Positions 8,989-17,930 of a DNA stretch of 50,575 bases are shown in pieces. The notes under the pieces are model-generated. The model saw nothing but the letters and a program-made list of their open reading frames with translations. It was not told the origin of the DNA and did not search any database. The stretch comes from an uncultured Clostridia bacterium. GTDB taxonomy: Bacteria > Bacillota > Clostridia > Christensenellales > Borkfalkiaceae. The stretch's first letter is position 1, and every line of letters starts with the position of its first letter. The position numbers and the translations under genes were made by a program. The stretch spans positions 1-50,575 of the forward strand of contig CAMXOH010000003.1 in NCBI GenBank assembly GCA_947245485.1, given 5' to 3'.

Positions 8989-9816
8989 ATGAATACCAAC
9001 ACTTTACCCGCTACCATATTGGCAGCAAAAGAAAAGTTTGAATTAGCCTGCAAGGACGCTTCGGCTTTGCAGATCGTAAGCAACTTCGGTGCGGCATTTA
9101 CAGCCGTAAACGTAATAGCACTTCTTCGCGAAGCCATGACCGACGAAGTAATGGATAAGGTTTTCATGCCTTTGATGAACACGAAAATAGGATTTCTTAC
9201 AGACCGAAACGGGCGTGCAAGAAGCGGCGGGCGCGCCCCGCTTCCGCTTTACACCCGCGACATAGTACGCGATTGCATCATAGACGCGGTTACTATCGGC
9301 TTGCTTCCGACCGGAAACCAGTTCAATATAATAGCCGAAAGGATGTACCCCACTAAGGAAGGTTATACTTCGCTTCTTCGCAAGCTGGGCGTAAAATACT
9401 TCATTGATACCTCATACGACAAGGGGCAAACGCAGAACTTCGCCGAAATACCTTGCAAAATAAACTATGAGTATAACGGAGAAAAAAACGGCTTTAGCAT
9501 TATTGCAACCGTAAAGAAGGATGATTACAGCAGCCACGACCAACTGCGCGGAAAAGCCGAAAGAAAGGCTAAGAAAGCCCTATACGAGTACATTACGGGG
9601 TGCGACTTCGGCGATGCAGACGAACAAAGCAGCGTACCGATAGTGGATGCGGTAGCCGAAGAAATAAAAGAAGAAGCGAATGCCGCGCCTACTATTGGAG
9701 TTATCGACGGGCAACCCATACAAGCACAGCAGGGACAAACGGCGCAAAGCGAGCCAGCTAACCCGCCGCAAGCACGGGAAGGTCGCGGAAGTAATAACGC
9801 TAAACCATTGTTCTAA
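8989..9816 (+). CDS. RecT-like ssDNA annealing/recombination protein
   Basis: Position between SbcC-like ATPase and MBL-fold protein; overall RecT-like pattern (GLLPTGNQFNIIAERMYPTKEGYTSLLRKLGV ... RGKAERKAKKALYEYITG). Confidence 0.6.
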   Translation: MNTNTLPATILAAKEKFELACKDASALQIVSNFGAAFTAVNVIALLREAMTDEVMDKVFMPLMNTKIGFLTDRNGRARSGGRAPLPLYTRDIVRDCIIDAVTIGLLPTGNQFNIIAERMYPTKEGYTSLLRKLGVKYFIDTSYDKGQTQNFAEIPCKINYEYNGEKNGFSIIATVKKDDYSSHDQLRGKAERKAKKALYEYITGCDFGDADEQSSVPIVDAVAEEIKEEANAAPTIGVIDGQPIQAQQGQTAQSEPANPPQAREGRGSNNAKPLF

Positions 9817-9818
9817 AT

Positions 9819-10571
9819 ATGGAATTAACCGTATTAGGTTCAAGTTCAGAGGGTAACGCCTACGTTTTGCAAAACGCGGGCGAAGCCCTTCTACTTGAAG
9901 CTGGAATACCATTCAAGAAGGTATTAGCAGCGTTGGGCAACAACGTAAAGAAAATAGTAGGCTGCCTCATTACCCATGAACATGGCGACCATGCCGGGCG
10001 TATTAATGAGGTTTTAAACTACGTTGTTCCGGTTTACGCTTCCAAAGGCACGATAGAAGCCGCTAAGATTAATTCTTGCTGGCGACCGACCCACATAAGG
10101 ATGGAAAACGGAAGTTACCAGCATTTACGGCTGGGCGGTTTTACTATCATTCCCTTTCCCACGAAGCACGACAGCCGCGAACCGTTGGGCTTCTACGTCT
10201 GGCATGAAGAAACGGGCGGCGTATTGTTTGCTACCGATACTTTCTATTTGCCTTGCACATTTGCCGGGTTGAACAACATATTAATTGAATGCAACTACGA
10301 CCCGGATATATTGGAACGCAATGTAACAGAAGGTTATATACCGGAAGTATTGAAAGAACGAGTACGGAGAAGCCATTTAAGCTACTATACTTGTTTGGAC
10401 GCGTTGAAGGCTAACGACCTAACACGGGTTAATAACATAGTATTGATACATATAAGCGAAGGGAACGGCGACGCGGTAGCCTTCCGGGACGGAATAGCAA
10501 AAGCCACCGGAAAAACGGTACACGTCGCAAAACCCGGACTACGGATTAGTTTCAACAAAACACCTTTTTAA
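9819..10571 (+). CDS. MBL-fold metallo-hydrolase (YycJ/exonuclease-like)
   Basis: LITHEHGDHAG motif. Confidence 0.88.
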   Translation: MELTVLGSSSEGNAYVLQNAGEALLLEAGIPFKKVLAALGNNVKKIVGCLITHEHGDHAGRINEVLNYVVPVYASKGTIEAAKINSCWRPTHIRMENGSYQHLRLGGFTIIPFPTKHDSREPLGFYVWHEETGGVLFATDTFYLPCTFAGLNNILIECNYDPDILERNVTEGYIPEVLKERVRRSHLSYYTCLDALKANDLTRVNNIVLIHISEGNGDAVAFRDGIAKATGKTVHVAKPGLRISFNKTPF

Positions 10572-10582
10572 TTGCAAGCACT

Positions 10583-10978
10583 ATGATTAAAGGGTTTTCA
10601 GAAGAAACGCAACCGCTGACAGAATACGAAAGGAAAGTAATACTTCCGATTATTCTTGAAGGCTTGAAAACCAAGATAGGCAAAGCCAACGCGGTAACGA
10701 ATAAGTATATTATTTCCCGGTTACGTGACAGCTACAAGATAGACGCGGCACGGCTAAGGAAGATAATAAACCACATTCGTACAAACGACCTTCTACCGGG
10801 ACTTATAGCAACTTCCGAAGGCTATTTCTTAGCTACGACCGAAAGCGAACTTTTGGAATACGAAGAAAGCCTGAAAGGACGTGAAGAAGCTATAAAAGCA
10901 GTACGGTTGAGTATCGCAAGGCAAAGGCGCATACTTTACGAAGACGCGCACAAGCCCAAGCAGGGAACATTATTTTAA
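10583..10978 (+). CDS. Hypothetical protein (winged-helix-like)
   Basis: 131 aa ORF in early operon. Confidence 0.6.
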   Translation: MIKGFSEETQPLTEYERKVILPIILEGLKTKIGKANAVTNKYIISRLRDSYKIDAARLRKIINHIRTNDLLPGLIATSEGYFLATTESELLEYEESLKGREEAIKAVRLSIARQRRILYEDAHKPKQGTLF

Positions 10979-10996
10979 TATTTAAATTTTAGTGAC

Positions 10997-11545
10997 ATGA
11001 AAAAGATTTGTTTATACAGAAAAGAGAACGGGAACGAGAATTTACAAGGCAGATACGACAACGTAGAAGAAGCGCAAGACACCGTAAAGAAACTTACCGA
11101 AGACGAAGGGAACGGTAGTATTTTCGATTACTTCTACAAGGAAGAAGACTACGAGGAAATAACCGACCGGGTAAAGACCTACGAAGACGCATGTAAGGTA
11201 TTAGGCGTAGAACCGATAAACGAACAAAACGCGAAGGCGCAAGGCTTCAGATCGGACGAAATAGCACGCCGCAAATTGGAAACTATTGCCGCAGCACTTA
11301 ACGAAGGCTGGAAACCGGATTGGAACAATACCGACCAATACAAATACTACCCTTACTTCTATATACAAGAAAACGCGAAAGGCAAAGGTTCTGCCGGGCT
11401 TTCGTTCGCGTATACGAATCGCGCGGCTTCGTATACGTTTGCGGTTATCGGCTCTCGGCTTTGCTTCTACGCTTCACGTTTGGCACGGTACGCGGGCAAC
11501 CAATTTACAGACTTATACGAACAAATTTTAATTGAGAAGCTATGA
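10997..11545 (+). CDS. DGR target protein 2 (early region), YEDAC...GSRLCF domain with VR2
   Basis: Contains VR2 (AGLSFAYTNRAASYTFAVIGSRLCF); paralogous to 8240-8977. Confidence 0.87.
   Translation: MKKICLYRKENGNENLQGRYDNVEEAQDTVKKLTEDEGNGSIFDYFYKEEDYEEITDRVKTYEDACKVLGVEPINEQNAKAQGFRSDEIARRKLETIAAALNEGWKPDWNNTDQYKYYPYFYIQENAKGKGSAGLSFAYTNRAASYTFAVIGSRLCFYASRLARYAGNQFTDLYEQILIEKL
11390..11465 (+). repeat. DGR variable repeat VR2
   Basis: Aligned ungapped to TR 47141-47216: 13 substitutions, all at TR adenines, plus the shared IMH. Confidence 0.93.
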
Positions 11546-11814
11546 CAAAGCAGGAATTAGTGAACTCGGTAGCGGAACAGACCGGATTAAACAGCTATCA
11601 AGTAAAGGAAGTATTAGAACGTACATTTGATGTTATTCGGGACGAAGTGACGGGCGGCGATACGGTAACTATTCGCGGCTTCGGTACTTTCCAAACGAAG
11701 CAACGCAAGGCGAAACCAGCCCGGAACATAAATACGGGCGAAACCCTATTAGTTCCAGCCCGCAAGGTTGTTGTTTTCAAACCCTCAAAAGACTTTAACG
11801 CGGATAGGATATGA
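11542..11814 (+). CDS. HU/IHF family DNA-binding protein
   Basis: VTIRGFGTFQTKQRKAKPARNINTGE signature. Confidence 0.96.
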   Translation: MTKQELVNSVAEQTGLNSYQVKEVLERTFDVIRDEVTGGDTVTIRGFGTFQTKQRKAKPARNINTGETLLVPARKVVVFKPSKDFNADRI

Positions 11815-12659
11815 AACAGAACGAAAAAATACAGACCCGGAAAGACGAAGTACGCTTCAAAACTTCGGACATACGCCGAATAATAGGAAAATACTTAGCG
11901 GCAAATGTTTTGCGCACATGGAACGAGGACTTTGTGGACGATGATACGGGAGAGGTTGTAACTATTGAGCGCAACGAAATTCTGTTTGAGCGCGGGAAAT
12001 ATATAGATAACGATTTGGCGACCGAGATAAATTTCTATCTGCAAAGCGAAGACGTTAAAGAAGTGGAAGTAAGTAACCAACGAAGACTCGCTTACGAAAA
12101 CAAGCGAACCAGCCTTTACCCGTTCAAGATTTCCGCTACCATTGGCGGTAAGCGGCATAACTTCATATTGCAGGCGCAAAACATAATAAAAGCCTATGAG
12201 GTTGCGACCGACTATATAGAATTGAATTTTACCCAGCCGTTCGACATAGTGGGCATAAAGTTGATGGATAGGATTATAATTCTTAACGACCGCCTGCGGA
12301 AACACGTTGAAGCGCAGGAAGGCGCAAACGAAGAAGGCGAAGAAAGCAACGACGGGGAAGATCAGCGCAACGATACGAAGTATTACAAGGTTGAAGCCGA
12401 CGTAGTAATACAATCGGAAGACGAAGAAGAACCGAATAAGCAGAACTACGATTTTGTTGTAAAAACACGCGACGTGGATACGGCTAAGGTCGTTATTACC
12501 GCATGGATAAACAGCAAGATAAAAGAGCGTATAGAAAAAGAAAACGAAGAATGTAAGGTAGTGGATATTTCCATACTTGCGGCTTCGCCTTTCGCTTGCA
12601 ACGCGATTGTAGAAAAAGCCTTTTGTTTGGCATACAAAGAACAAGAAGAAAGTTATTAA
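11811..12659 (+). CDS. Hypothetical protein
   Basis: 282 aa ORF, overlaps HU stop by 4 nt. Confidence 0.7.
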   Translation: MKQNEKIQTRKDEVRFKTSDIRRIIGKYLAANVLRTWNEDFVDDDTGEVVTIERNEILFERGKYIDNDLATEINFYLQSEDVKEVEVSNQRRLAYENKRTSLYPFKISATIGGKRHNFILQAQNIIKAYEVATDYIELNFTQPFDIVGIKLMDRIIILNDRLRKHVEAQEGANEEGEESNDGEDQRNDTKYYKVEADVVIQSEDEEEPNKQNYDFVVKTRDVDTAKVVITAWINSKIKERIEKENEECKVVDISILAASPFACNAIVEKAFCLAYKEQEESY

Positions 12660-12704
12660 CTAACCGGGGCGCGCCTTCGGGCGTGTCCCTAAAATATACC
12701 TATC

Positions 12705-13565
12705 ATGGGCGATAAAAATTCATTCGTATTATATATGGATTTGCTTTCAGTGCTTGATGAACTTGACGACGAAGAAACGGCTATGTTGTTCCGCGCGATT
12801 AGAGCCTATAACCAATTAGAGAGCGAAAACGAAGCTATACGGACGAAGGCTGCGGAAGATTTGGAAGCAATGACGGCGAACAAAACCGTTAGGATAGCAT
12901 TTGCACCCATCCGAAAACGTCTTGAAGCTGATAACAAGCGTTACGCGGAAACAGTGCAGTTGAATAAAGCTAACGGCAAATTAGGGGGCGCGCCTAAAGG
13001 TAATCAGAACGCACGAAAGAAGAAAAAGAATACGGAAACCGAGGAAACAAGCCAAAACAACCCAAACAACCGGGCGGTTGATTTTTCAACCGAAACAACC
13101 GAAGGGTTGAAAAAACAAGCGAAAACAACCGAAAACAACATTGATATGATATGTAATGATGTTGATATGATTAATAATAATTCTCCTTCTCTTCTTTCTC
13201 TTGATGGCGTGCGCGAGAAAAAAAACATAAACGGCAAGGAAACCGAAAACAGTAAGTTTCTAACCGAATTTTTCAGCGAAAACAAAAGGGCGCAGATAGA
13301 AACCATTTGCATGCAGCTTTATGTCACTCCCGAACGATTGCGCAAGGAAGCCGAAGAAGTTATAGACGAATGGGAACTAACCGGAGATACCCACATAAAT
13401 TATACCGAATGGGCGCGGCATTTGATTAATCATCTAAGAATTAAAATAAGGAAAGACAATGGGAACAACAGAGAACAAAAAGCAGGAGCAACCGATACAA
13501 CGGATAGACATAGTGGCATTTGCGAACCTGCTACGCAAAAGAAGCCCCGCCGTAGCACGCTTTAA
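12705..13565 (+). CDS. DUF6291-like replication-associated protein
   Basis: N-terminus SFVLYMDLLSVLDELDDEETAMLFRAIRAYN; followed by a DnaC-like gene. Confidence 0.7.
   Translation: MGDKNSFVLYMDLLSVLDELDDEETAMLFRAIRAYNQLESENEAIRTKAAEDLEAMTANKTVRIAFAPIRKRLEADNKRYAETVQLNKANGKLGGAPKGNQNARKKKKNTETEETSQNNPNNRAVDFSTETTEGLKKQAKTTENNIDMICNDVDMINNNSPSLLSLDGVREKKNINGKETENSKFLTEFFSENKRAQIETICMQLYVTPERLRKEAEEVIDEWELTGDTHINYTEWARHLINHLRIKIRKDNGNNREQKAGATDTTDRHSGICEPATQKKPRRSTL
13050..13223. repeat. Iteron-rich direct repeat, copy 1 (within CDS 12705-13565)
   Basis: Near-identical to 29133-29297; multiple AACAACCG-type motifs. Confidence 0.85.
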
Positions 13566-14175
13566 GATTGACCGTTATACGCAGGACGTACCCGCCATGC
13601 TACGCGAATGTTACCGTTTCCAAGTTGAAAACCGGGGCTATTCTTACCAAGAAGACGAAGCGACAAGGCAGCATCTTACAATGGCGGCGCGTTGGCTCGT
13701 TGGCGAAAGCATGAAACCGGGGTTATTCATGTACGGAACACCCGGATGCGGAAAGACAACATTAGCGCGTGCAATTTCCCAGCTAATAAATACGATTTAC
13801 CATAGCGATATATCGTTTGAACGTAAAGGCGTTTCCTTTATTCCGGCTTCCGCACTTACGGAAGCAGCGAAGGGGGAAAAGCAGGAACTTTTAGCGGACT
13901 TGAAAAATACCGAGCTTCTTTGCATCGACGACGTAGGGACGGAACCAGCAAGCCTAAAGGTTTGGGGAAACGAGGTTAGCCCGTTGGTAGATTTGCTATA
14001 CCACCGTTACGACCGCCAGTTATTCACGATTATAACCTCAAACTTGGAAGGCGACGAAGATATAGCCAAGCGTTACGGGGTTCGTGTAGCCGACCGATTT
14101 GTAGAGATGTTCGACCTTATAGGCTTCGATAATTCAAGTTACCGACCAAGACTAACAAAGCTAACACCGCGATAG
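13459..14175 (+). CDS. DnaC-like AAA+ ATPase / helicase loader
   Basis: Walker A GTPGCGKTTLARAI, Walker B LLCIDDVG. Confidence 0.88.
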   Translation: MGTTENKKQEQPIQRIDIVAFANLLRKRSPAVARFKIDRYTQDVPAMLRECYRFQVENRGYSYQEDEATRQHLTMAARWLVGESMKPGLFMYGTPGCGKTTLARAISQLINTIYHSDISFERKGVSFIPASALTEAAKGEKQELLADLKNTELLCIDDVGTEPASLKVWGNEVSPLVDLLYHRYDRQLFTIITSNLEGDEDIAKRYGVRVADRFVEMFDLIGFDNSSYRPRLTKLTPR

Positions 14176-14278
14176 CTGTACAAATGAACCCCGATATTCA
14201 ACTATCGTATTTCAGACGGTAAGATGTAAGGGAAACAATATAATAACGCCTTAACGGGCAAAAAAACGATTAAAAGAC

Positions 14279-14887
14279 ATGAAGAAGCATAAAGTATATA
14301 TAAGCGGGCAAATAACCGGGCTTCCGGTAGCCGAATACGTGGAAAAGTTCAGCAAAGCGGAAGCGGAACTAAAAGCAAAGGGTTACGAGGTTGTAAACCC
14401 ATTGCGGTACGAATTAAAGCCGGGTTCGCGCTGGAACGAACAAATGAAGGTGGATATTCGCCTTTTGCTTGATTGCGACGCGATTTATATGCTTTCTAAT
14501 TGGGAACGCAGCACGGGCGCAGGGCTGGAACTATATATAGCCGAAGGTTTGGGACTGATTATAAACTATGAGAAACCACCCAAACACCGGGATATAAAGA
14601 CGGCTATACTTACGGCTATGGGGGTTAGCTTCGCTTCCATTTCAGAAGACAGCCGTAACCGCTGGCACGTTTACGCCCGGATGATTTACGCGCATCATTG
14701 CAAGAAACGCGGCGAGAATACCCAACGTATAGCGGAAGAAACCTTACACGACCAAAGTACGATATGTTATTACCTTCGGCGGTACGATAGCGAATATAAG
14801 TATAACAAGGAGTTTCGCGCAGCAGCCGAAAAGGTTGCTACCCTATTGAGTAAAAAGTTAAGTGTTCCAAAGGACGTATTAAAATAA
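14279..14887 (+). CDS. DUF4406-like domain fused to a DnaA domain IV-like HTH
   Basis: KVYISGQITGLP...GYEVVNPLRYE then ARMIYAHHCKKRGENTQRIAEETLHDQSTICYYLRRY. Confidence 0.7.
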   Translation: MKKHKVYISGQITGLPVAEYVEKFSKAEAELKAKGYEVVNPLRYELKPGSRWNEQMKVDIRLLLDCDAIYMLSNWERSTGAGLELYIAEGLGLIINYEKPPKHRDIKTAILTAMGVSFASISEDSRNRWHVYARMIYAHHCKKRGENTQRIAEETLHDQSTICYYLRRYDSEYKYNKEFRAAAEKVATLLSKKLSVPKDVLK

Positions 14888-14901
14888 GACGGTTCGTTAA
14901 T

Positions 14902-15156
14902 ATGAGATTTGCACTAAGAAATAAAAGCAAGCTAATAAAGGCTTTCGGGGAAGACTACTACAAGCTATTGATAAGCAGCTTAACAGCCTTCGCTAAAAGC
15001 AACCGGGAAATAGCCGCCTATACCATTGAAGGGTACACTTACGAATTTATAAACATTCCCAACGTTCAACCGAGCGCAGATAGTAATTTTCAATTTGCGA
15101 TAGTAGGAAAGCAGTACGACGTACTACACGTAGCCTATTATAGCGCAATAGGATAA
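14902..15156 (+). CDS. Hypothetical protein
   Basis: 84 aa ORF. Confidence 0.55.
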   Translation: MRFALRNKSKLIKAFGEDYYKLLISSLTAFAKSNREIAAYTIEGYTYEFINIPNVQPSADSNFQFAIVGKQYDVLHVAYYSAIG

Positions 15157-15166
15157 GAAAAACAGC

Positions 15167-15388
15167 ATGGAGCAACTGACATTTGATTTCATAAAGGAAA
15201 TAGTACCTATACCGGATTGTAGCTTTTTGATGGACGTAACCGGGTTAGGAACCCCTATCGAGGTTGCAAACGAAATGGTAAGGGAAGCACGAGTTTGGCA
15301 AGAAAATAATCCGGGCAAAGACGTGATGGACGTTATAACCCCGGAATGGAAAGAATATATTAACCATAAAATTAAACATTTATGTTAG
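15167..15388 (+). CDS. Hypothetical protein
   Basis: 73 aa ORF overlapping ssb start. Confidence 0.55.
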   Translation: MEQLTFDFIKEIVPIPDCSFLMDVTGLGTPIEVANEMVREARVWQENNPGKDVMDVITPEWKEYINHKIKHLC

Positions 15389-15810
15389 CAGTAACAGTAA
15401 TAGGAAACATCGGCAACGATGCGGAAATTAAAGAGTTCAACGGGCAAAAGTTTATAGCTTTCAACGTTGCGAGTACAGAACGTTATAAAGACGGGCAGGG
15501 CAACCAGCACAGCCGTACAACGTGGGTTAGCTGCTTGAAACCCGGTGAAAGTTCCGTAGTAACTTATTTGAAGAAAGGAACGCAGGTATATGTACGTGGT
15601 AGCCTTTCCGTTAAAACATTCAATTCCGGGAACGGAGTACAAGCGGGCGTTAATTGCCTCGTGCGTGAACTTCAACTATTAGGCAGTAAGCAGGAAACAC
15701 AAAACGAGCAACAACAGCCAGCTACTACCAGCACGCCGCCAACCTATACCCCGGCGGGAAGTGCGTCGCCGTTTCCACCGGAAAACGAAAAAGATGATCT
15801 TCCTTTTTAA
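15382..15810 (+). CDS. ssb: Single-stranded DNA-binding protein
   Basis: OB-fold pattern, TTWVSC, Pro-rich tail ending DDLPF. Confidence 0.96.
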   Translation: MLAVTVIGNIGNDAEIKEFNGQKFIAFNVASTERYKDGQGNQHSRTTWVSCLKPGESSVVTYLKKGTQVYVRGSLSVKTFNSGNGVQAGVNCLVRELQLLGSKQETQNEQQQPATTSTPPTYTPAGSASPFPPENEKDDLPF

Positions 15811-15831
15811 AAACATTCAGCTAACAGAAAA

Positions 15832-16185
15832 ATGAATAGAAAAGAAGAAATAAAAAGATTGCCTTTTGTCGTTTCAGCCTATAAGCAAATTTACCGTTCT
15901 GAAAGTTGTTGCGGGATTTGTAATTTGCCTTGGTCGGTTTGCGGTCATGAACATATAGACATTACCGATAAATACGGGGTGTTCTACGTTTGCCCATATT
16001 GCTGGGAAAACAACGATTTACAGACTATTTTAAAAGCGACGACACAAGGTTATTTAAGTCAGTTCCATTCATGCTCTACAGATGAAGATAAGGCGCATTT
16101 TCTTGAAGAACATAAGTTGGTTGATATATTGATGAAAACAGAACAGAAATATATATCAACCCATTCTGAAAAACAAGAAAAATAA
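15832..16185 (+). CDS. Hypothetical Cys-rich (Zn-binding?) protein
   Basis: CCGICNLPWSVCGHEH ... CPYCWEN. Confidence 0.6.
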   Translation: MNRKEEIKRLPFVVSAYKQIYRSESCCGICNLPWSVCGHEHIDITDKYGVFYVCPYCWENNDLQTILKATTQGYLSQFHSCSTDEDKAHFLEEHKLVDILMKTEQKYISTHSEKQEK

Positions 16186-16217
16186 AAAACTATACAAACT
16201 TTAAAAGTAGTAAGACA

Positions 16218-16505
16218 ATGAAACCAAAAAAATTTCAAGAAGCAAACGTAGTTTACGGCGAGGGACAACCCGAATACAAGCCATTACCAGCACATAAGAC
16301 GAAAGAAGGGCAGGCTATTTTCTGTTTCGAATTGGACGAAGCAGAACGAAAAAAAATAGCCGAAACGGGCGAATTATGGGTAAGCCTTCTAACCTTCAAC
16401 CAACCGTTGCAACCCATTTTTATAACTATAAACAAGTCGGATTTATTCATACAGCCCGACGCAACCCAACAGACCGATAATGAAAGCAGTAGTATTATTA
16501 AGTAA
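16218..16505 (+). CDS. Hypothetical protein
   Basis: 95 aa ORF. Confidence 0.6.
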   Translation: MKPKKFQEANVVYGEGQPEYKPLPAHKTKEGQAIFCFELDEAERKKIAETGELWVSLLTFNQPLQPIFITINKSDLFIQPDATQQTDNESSSIIK

Positions 16506-16932
16506 GAAGTTCTTCCCGGCACATTTCCGGGCAGGCGAAGCAACCGATTTTAAGACAAAGGTTCTTAACGGTCAAAAGCGGCACACATGCCGATGCAATT
16601 ATGAGTATTGGAAGAAAAAAATAACCGCCTTGCAGGAAAAAAGCGGTACGTTATGCCTACGACAATGGGCGGACAAACCGTATAGAAGCCCGCAGGAAAG
16701 TATTTTAGAAGTTCCGGCTAACATGTGCATAGTTCAGCCTTTAATATTACGAAGGAACGGCTTAAACTTTACCGCAGAAGTTGAAGGACACCCGGTTAGG
16801 TTGGAAGATTTGGCACGTAACGACGGGCTGACACCTTCGGAGTTTGCAGCATGGTTTATCCCGGTATTCGATAAAGCGCAGGAAAACGCGCTAACCTTTG
16901 CTATTATTCAGTTTACAACATTCAGATATTAG
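16480..16932 (+). CDS. ASCH/PUA-like phage protein
   Basis: FFPAHFRAGEATDFKTKVLNGQKRHTCRCNYEYW pattern. Confidence 0.6.
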   Translation: MKAVVLLSKKFFPAHFRAGEATDFKTKVLNGQKRHTCRCNYEYWKKKITALQEKSGTLCLRQWADKPYRSPQESILEVPANMCIVQPLILRRNGLNFTAEVEGHPVRLEDLARNDGLTPSEFAAWFIPVFDKAQENALTFAIIQFTTFRY

Positions 16933-16935
16933 CTT

Positions 16936-17448
16936 ATGGCACAAGAAACAGACATAGGCAAAAGCTGGGAAGAAATCGTAAGAGCGTACGCAAAGGCAGA
17001 ACGGGAATTAGGCGTAAAAGTGTATTGCGTACTTCGCATTTGCAAGAAAGTAAACGGCGAAGAAATTGTATTACACCGTTACGATATGCCCCGCGAAATT
17101 TTACAGCGTTGGCGGTGGGTTATAAATTGGCGTATGGCTAAATTAACGTGTGAAGACCCGCGAGCGCATCTCTATGAAACATTATCTTTTTACGATAAAA
17201 CAAGCGGAGAAGCATACGGTTTTAATTCCGATTTATCAAGACTAACCGCATTAAAGGGGCGGATAACTTTGCAAGAGAATAGGATAAAAGACTACATCGA
17301 AGCAAATAAAGATAATTTATTCTTTGACGAAACCAACGACCCACAGTTAGTTAAGGTTCGGAAAAAGCTGGAACGTGCGAGAAAGAACGTAGCCAATGCA
17401 GAAGCGAGATTAAGAACAAAGGTAGAACAAAAAATAGCAGGGAAATGA
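16936..17448 (+). CDS. Hypothetical protein
   Basis: 170 aa ORF. Confidence 0.6.
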   Translation: MAQETDIGKSWEEIVRAYAKAERELGVKVYCVLRICKKVNGEEIVLHRYDMPREILQRWRWVINWRMAKLTCEDPRAHLYETLSFYDKTSGEAYGFNSDLSRLTALKGRITLQENRIKDYIEANKDNLFFDETNDPQLVKVRKKLERARKNVANAEARLRTKVEQKIAGK

Positions 17449-17693
17449 AAGTAAACGGTAACGGCTTGGTAGAGATATACGGCGAAAAGACCCAAGAACG
17501 CGGTTTTTTCTGCATGAAGTTGTTAGCCTTCTTAAATACAGAAGCAGAACCGGGAACGGAAGCCTATGCGGAACTTTGGGAACAACGATTTAACGAAGCC
17601 AAGTTAGGGGCTTGCGCCTATCGGGACAAATGCCCGATTTACGCAAGAACCGCGAAGAAGGGAATACAACAAAATTTATTTGCACAGCTATGA
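17445..17693 (+). CDS. Hypothetical protein
   Basis: 82 aa ORF with 4-nt overlaps on both sides. Confidence 0.6.
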   Translation: MKVNGNGLVEIYGEKTQERGFFCMKLLAFLNTEAEPGTEAYAELWEQRFNEAKLGACAYRDKCPIYARTAKKGIQQNLFAQL

Positions 17694-17920
17694 CCCCAAA
17701 GGAGTTTTACGACAAAGTTGTAGAGATGCGGAAGGCACAAAAAGAGTACTTCCGTTTCCGCGCACCTTCCGCGCTAAGCAAATCGAAGCAATTAGAAGCC
17801 GAAATAGACGCGGAAATAAAGCGGGTAGAACAACTTCTAAGCGAGAAGGAAAAAGCCCGGCAAACTTCGCTTTTCGGGGCTTTTGACGAAGATTTATTAA
17901 ACCGTAGTAGTAACGATTAA
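17690..17920 (+). CDS. Hypothetical coiled-coil protein
   Basis: ATG at 17690 preceded by CAGCT. Confidence 0.6.
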   Translation: MTPKEFYDKVVEMRKAQKEYFRFRAPSALSKSKQLEAEIDAEIKRVEQLLSEKEKARQTSLFGAFDEDLLNRSSND

Positions 17921-17930
17921 AGGCTATTCG

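Noticed and set aside
8240-11545. Simple recent gene duplication as the explanation for VR1/VR2 similarity
   Set aside because: Nucleotide identity is limited to the VR core, shared with the distant TR, and differences concentrate at TR adenines; flanks are diverged.
12666-12689. GC-rich hairpin with TTCG loop between 12659 and 12705 as a terminator
   Set aside because: No U tract follows; could be an RNA processing hairpin, too weak to claim.
13050-13140. AACAACCG-type repeats considered as a CRISPR array
   Set aside because: Repeats are short, irregular and interleaved with inverted copies, no ~30-bp repeat/spacer periodicity; no cas genes.
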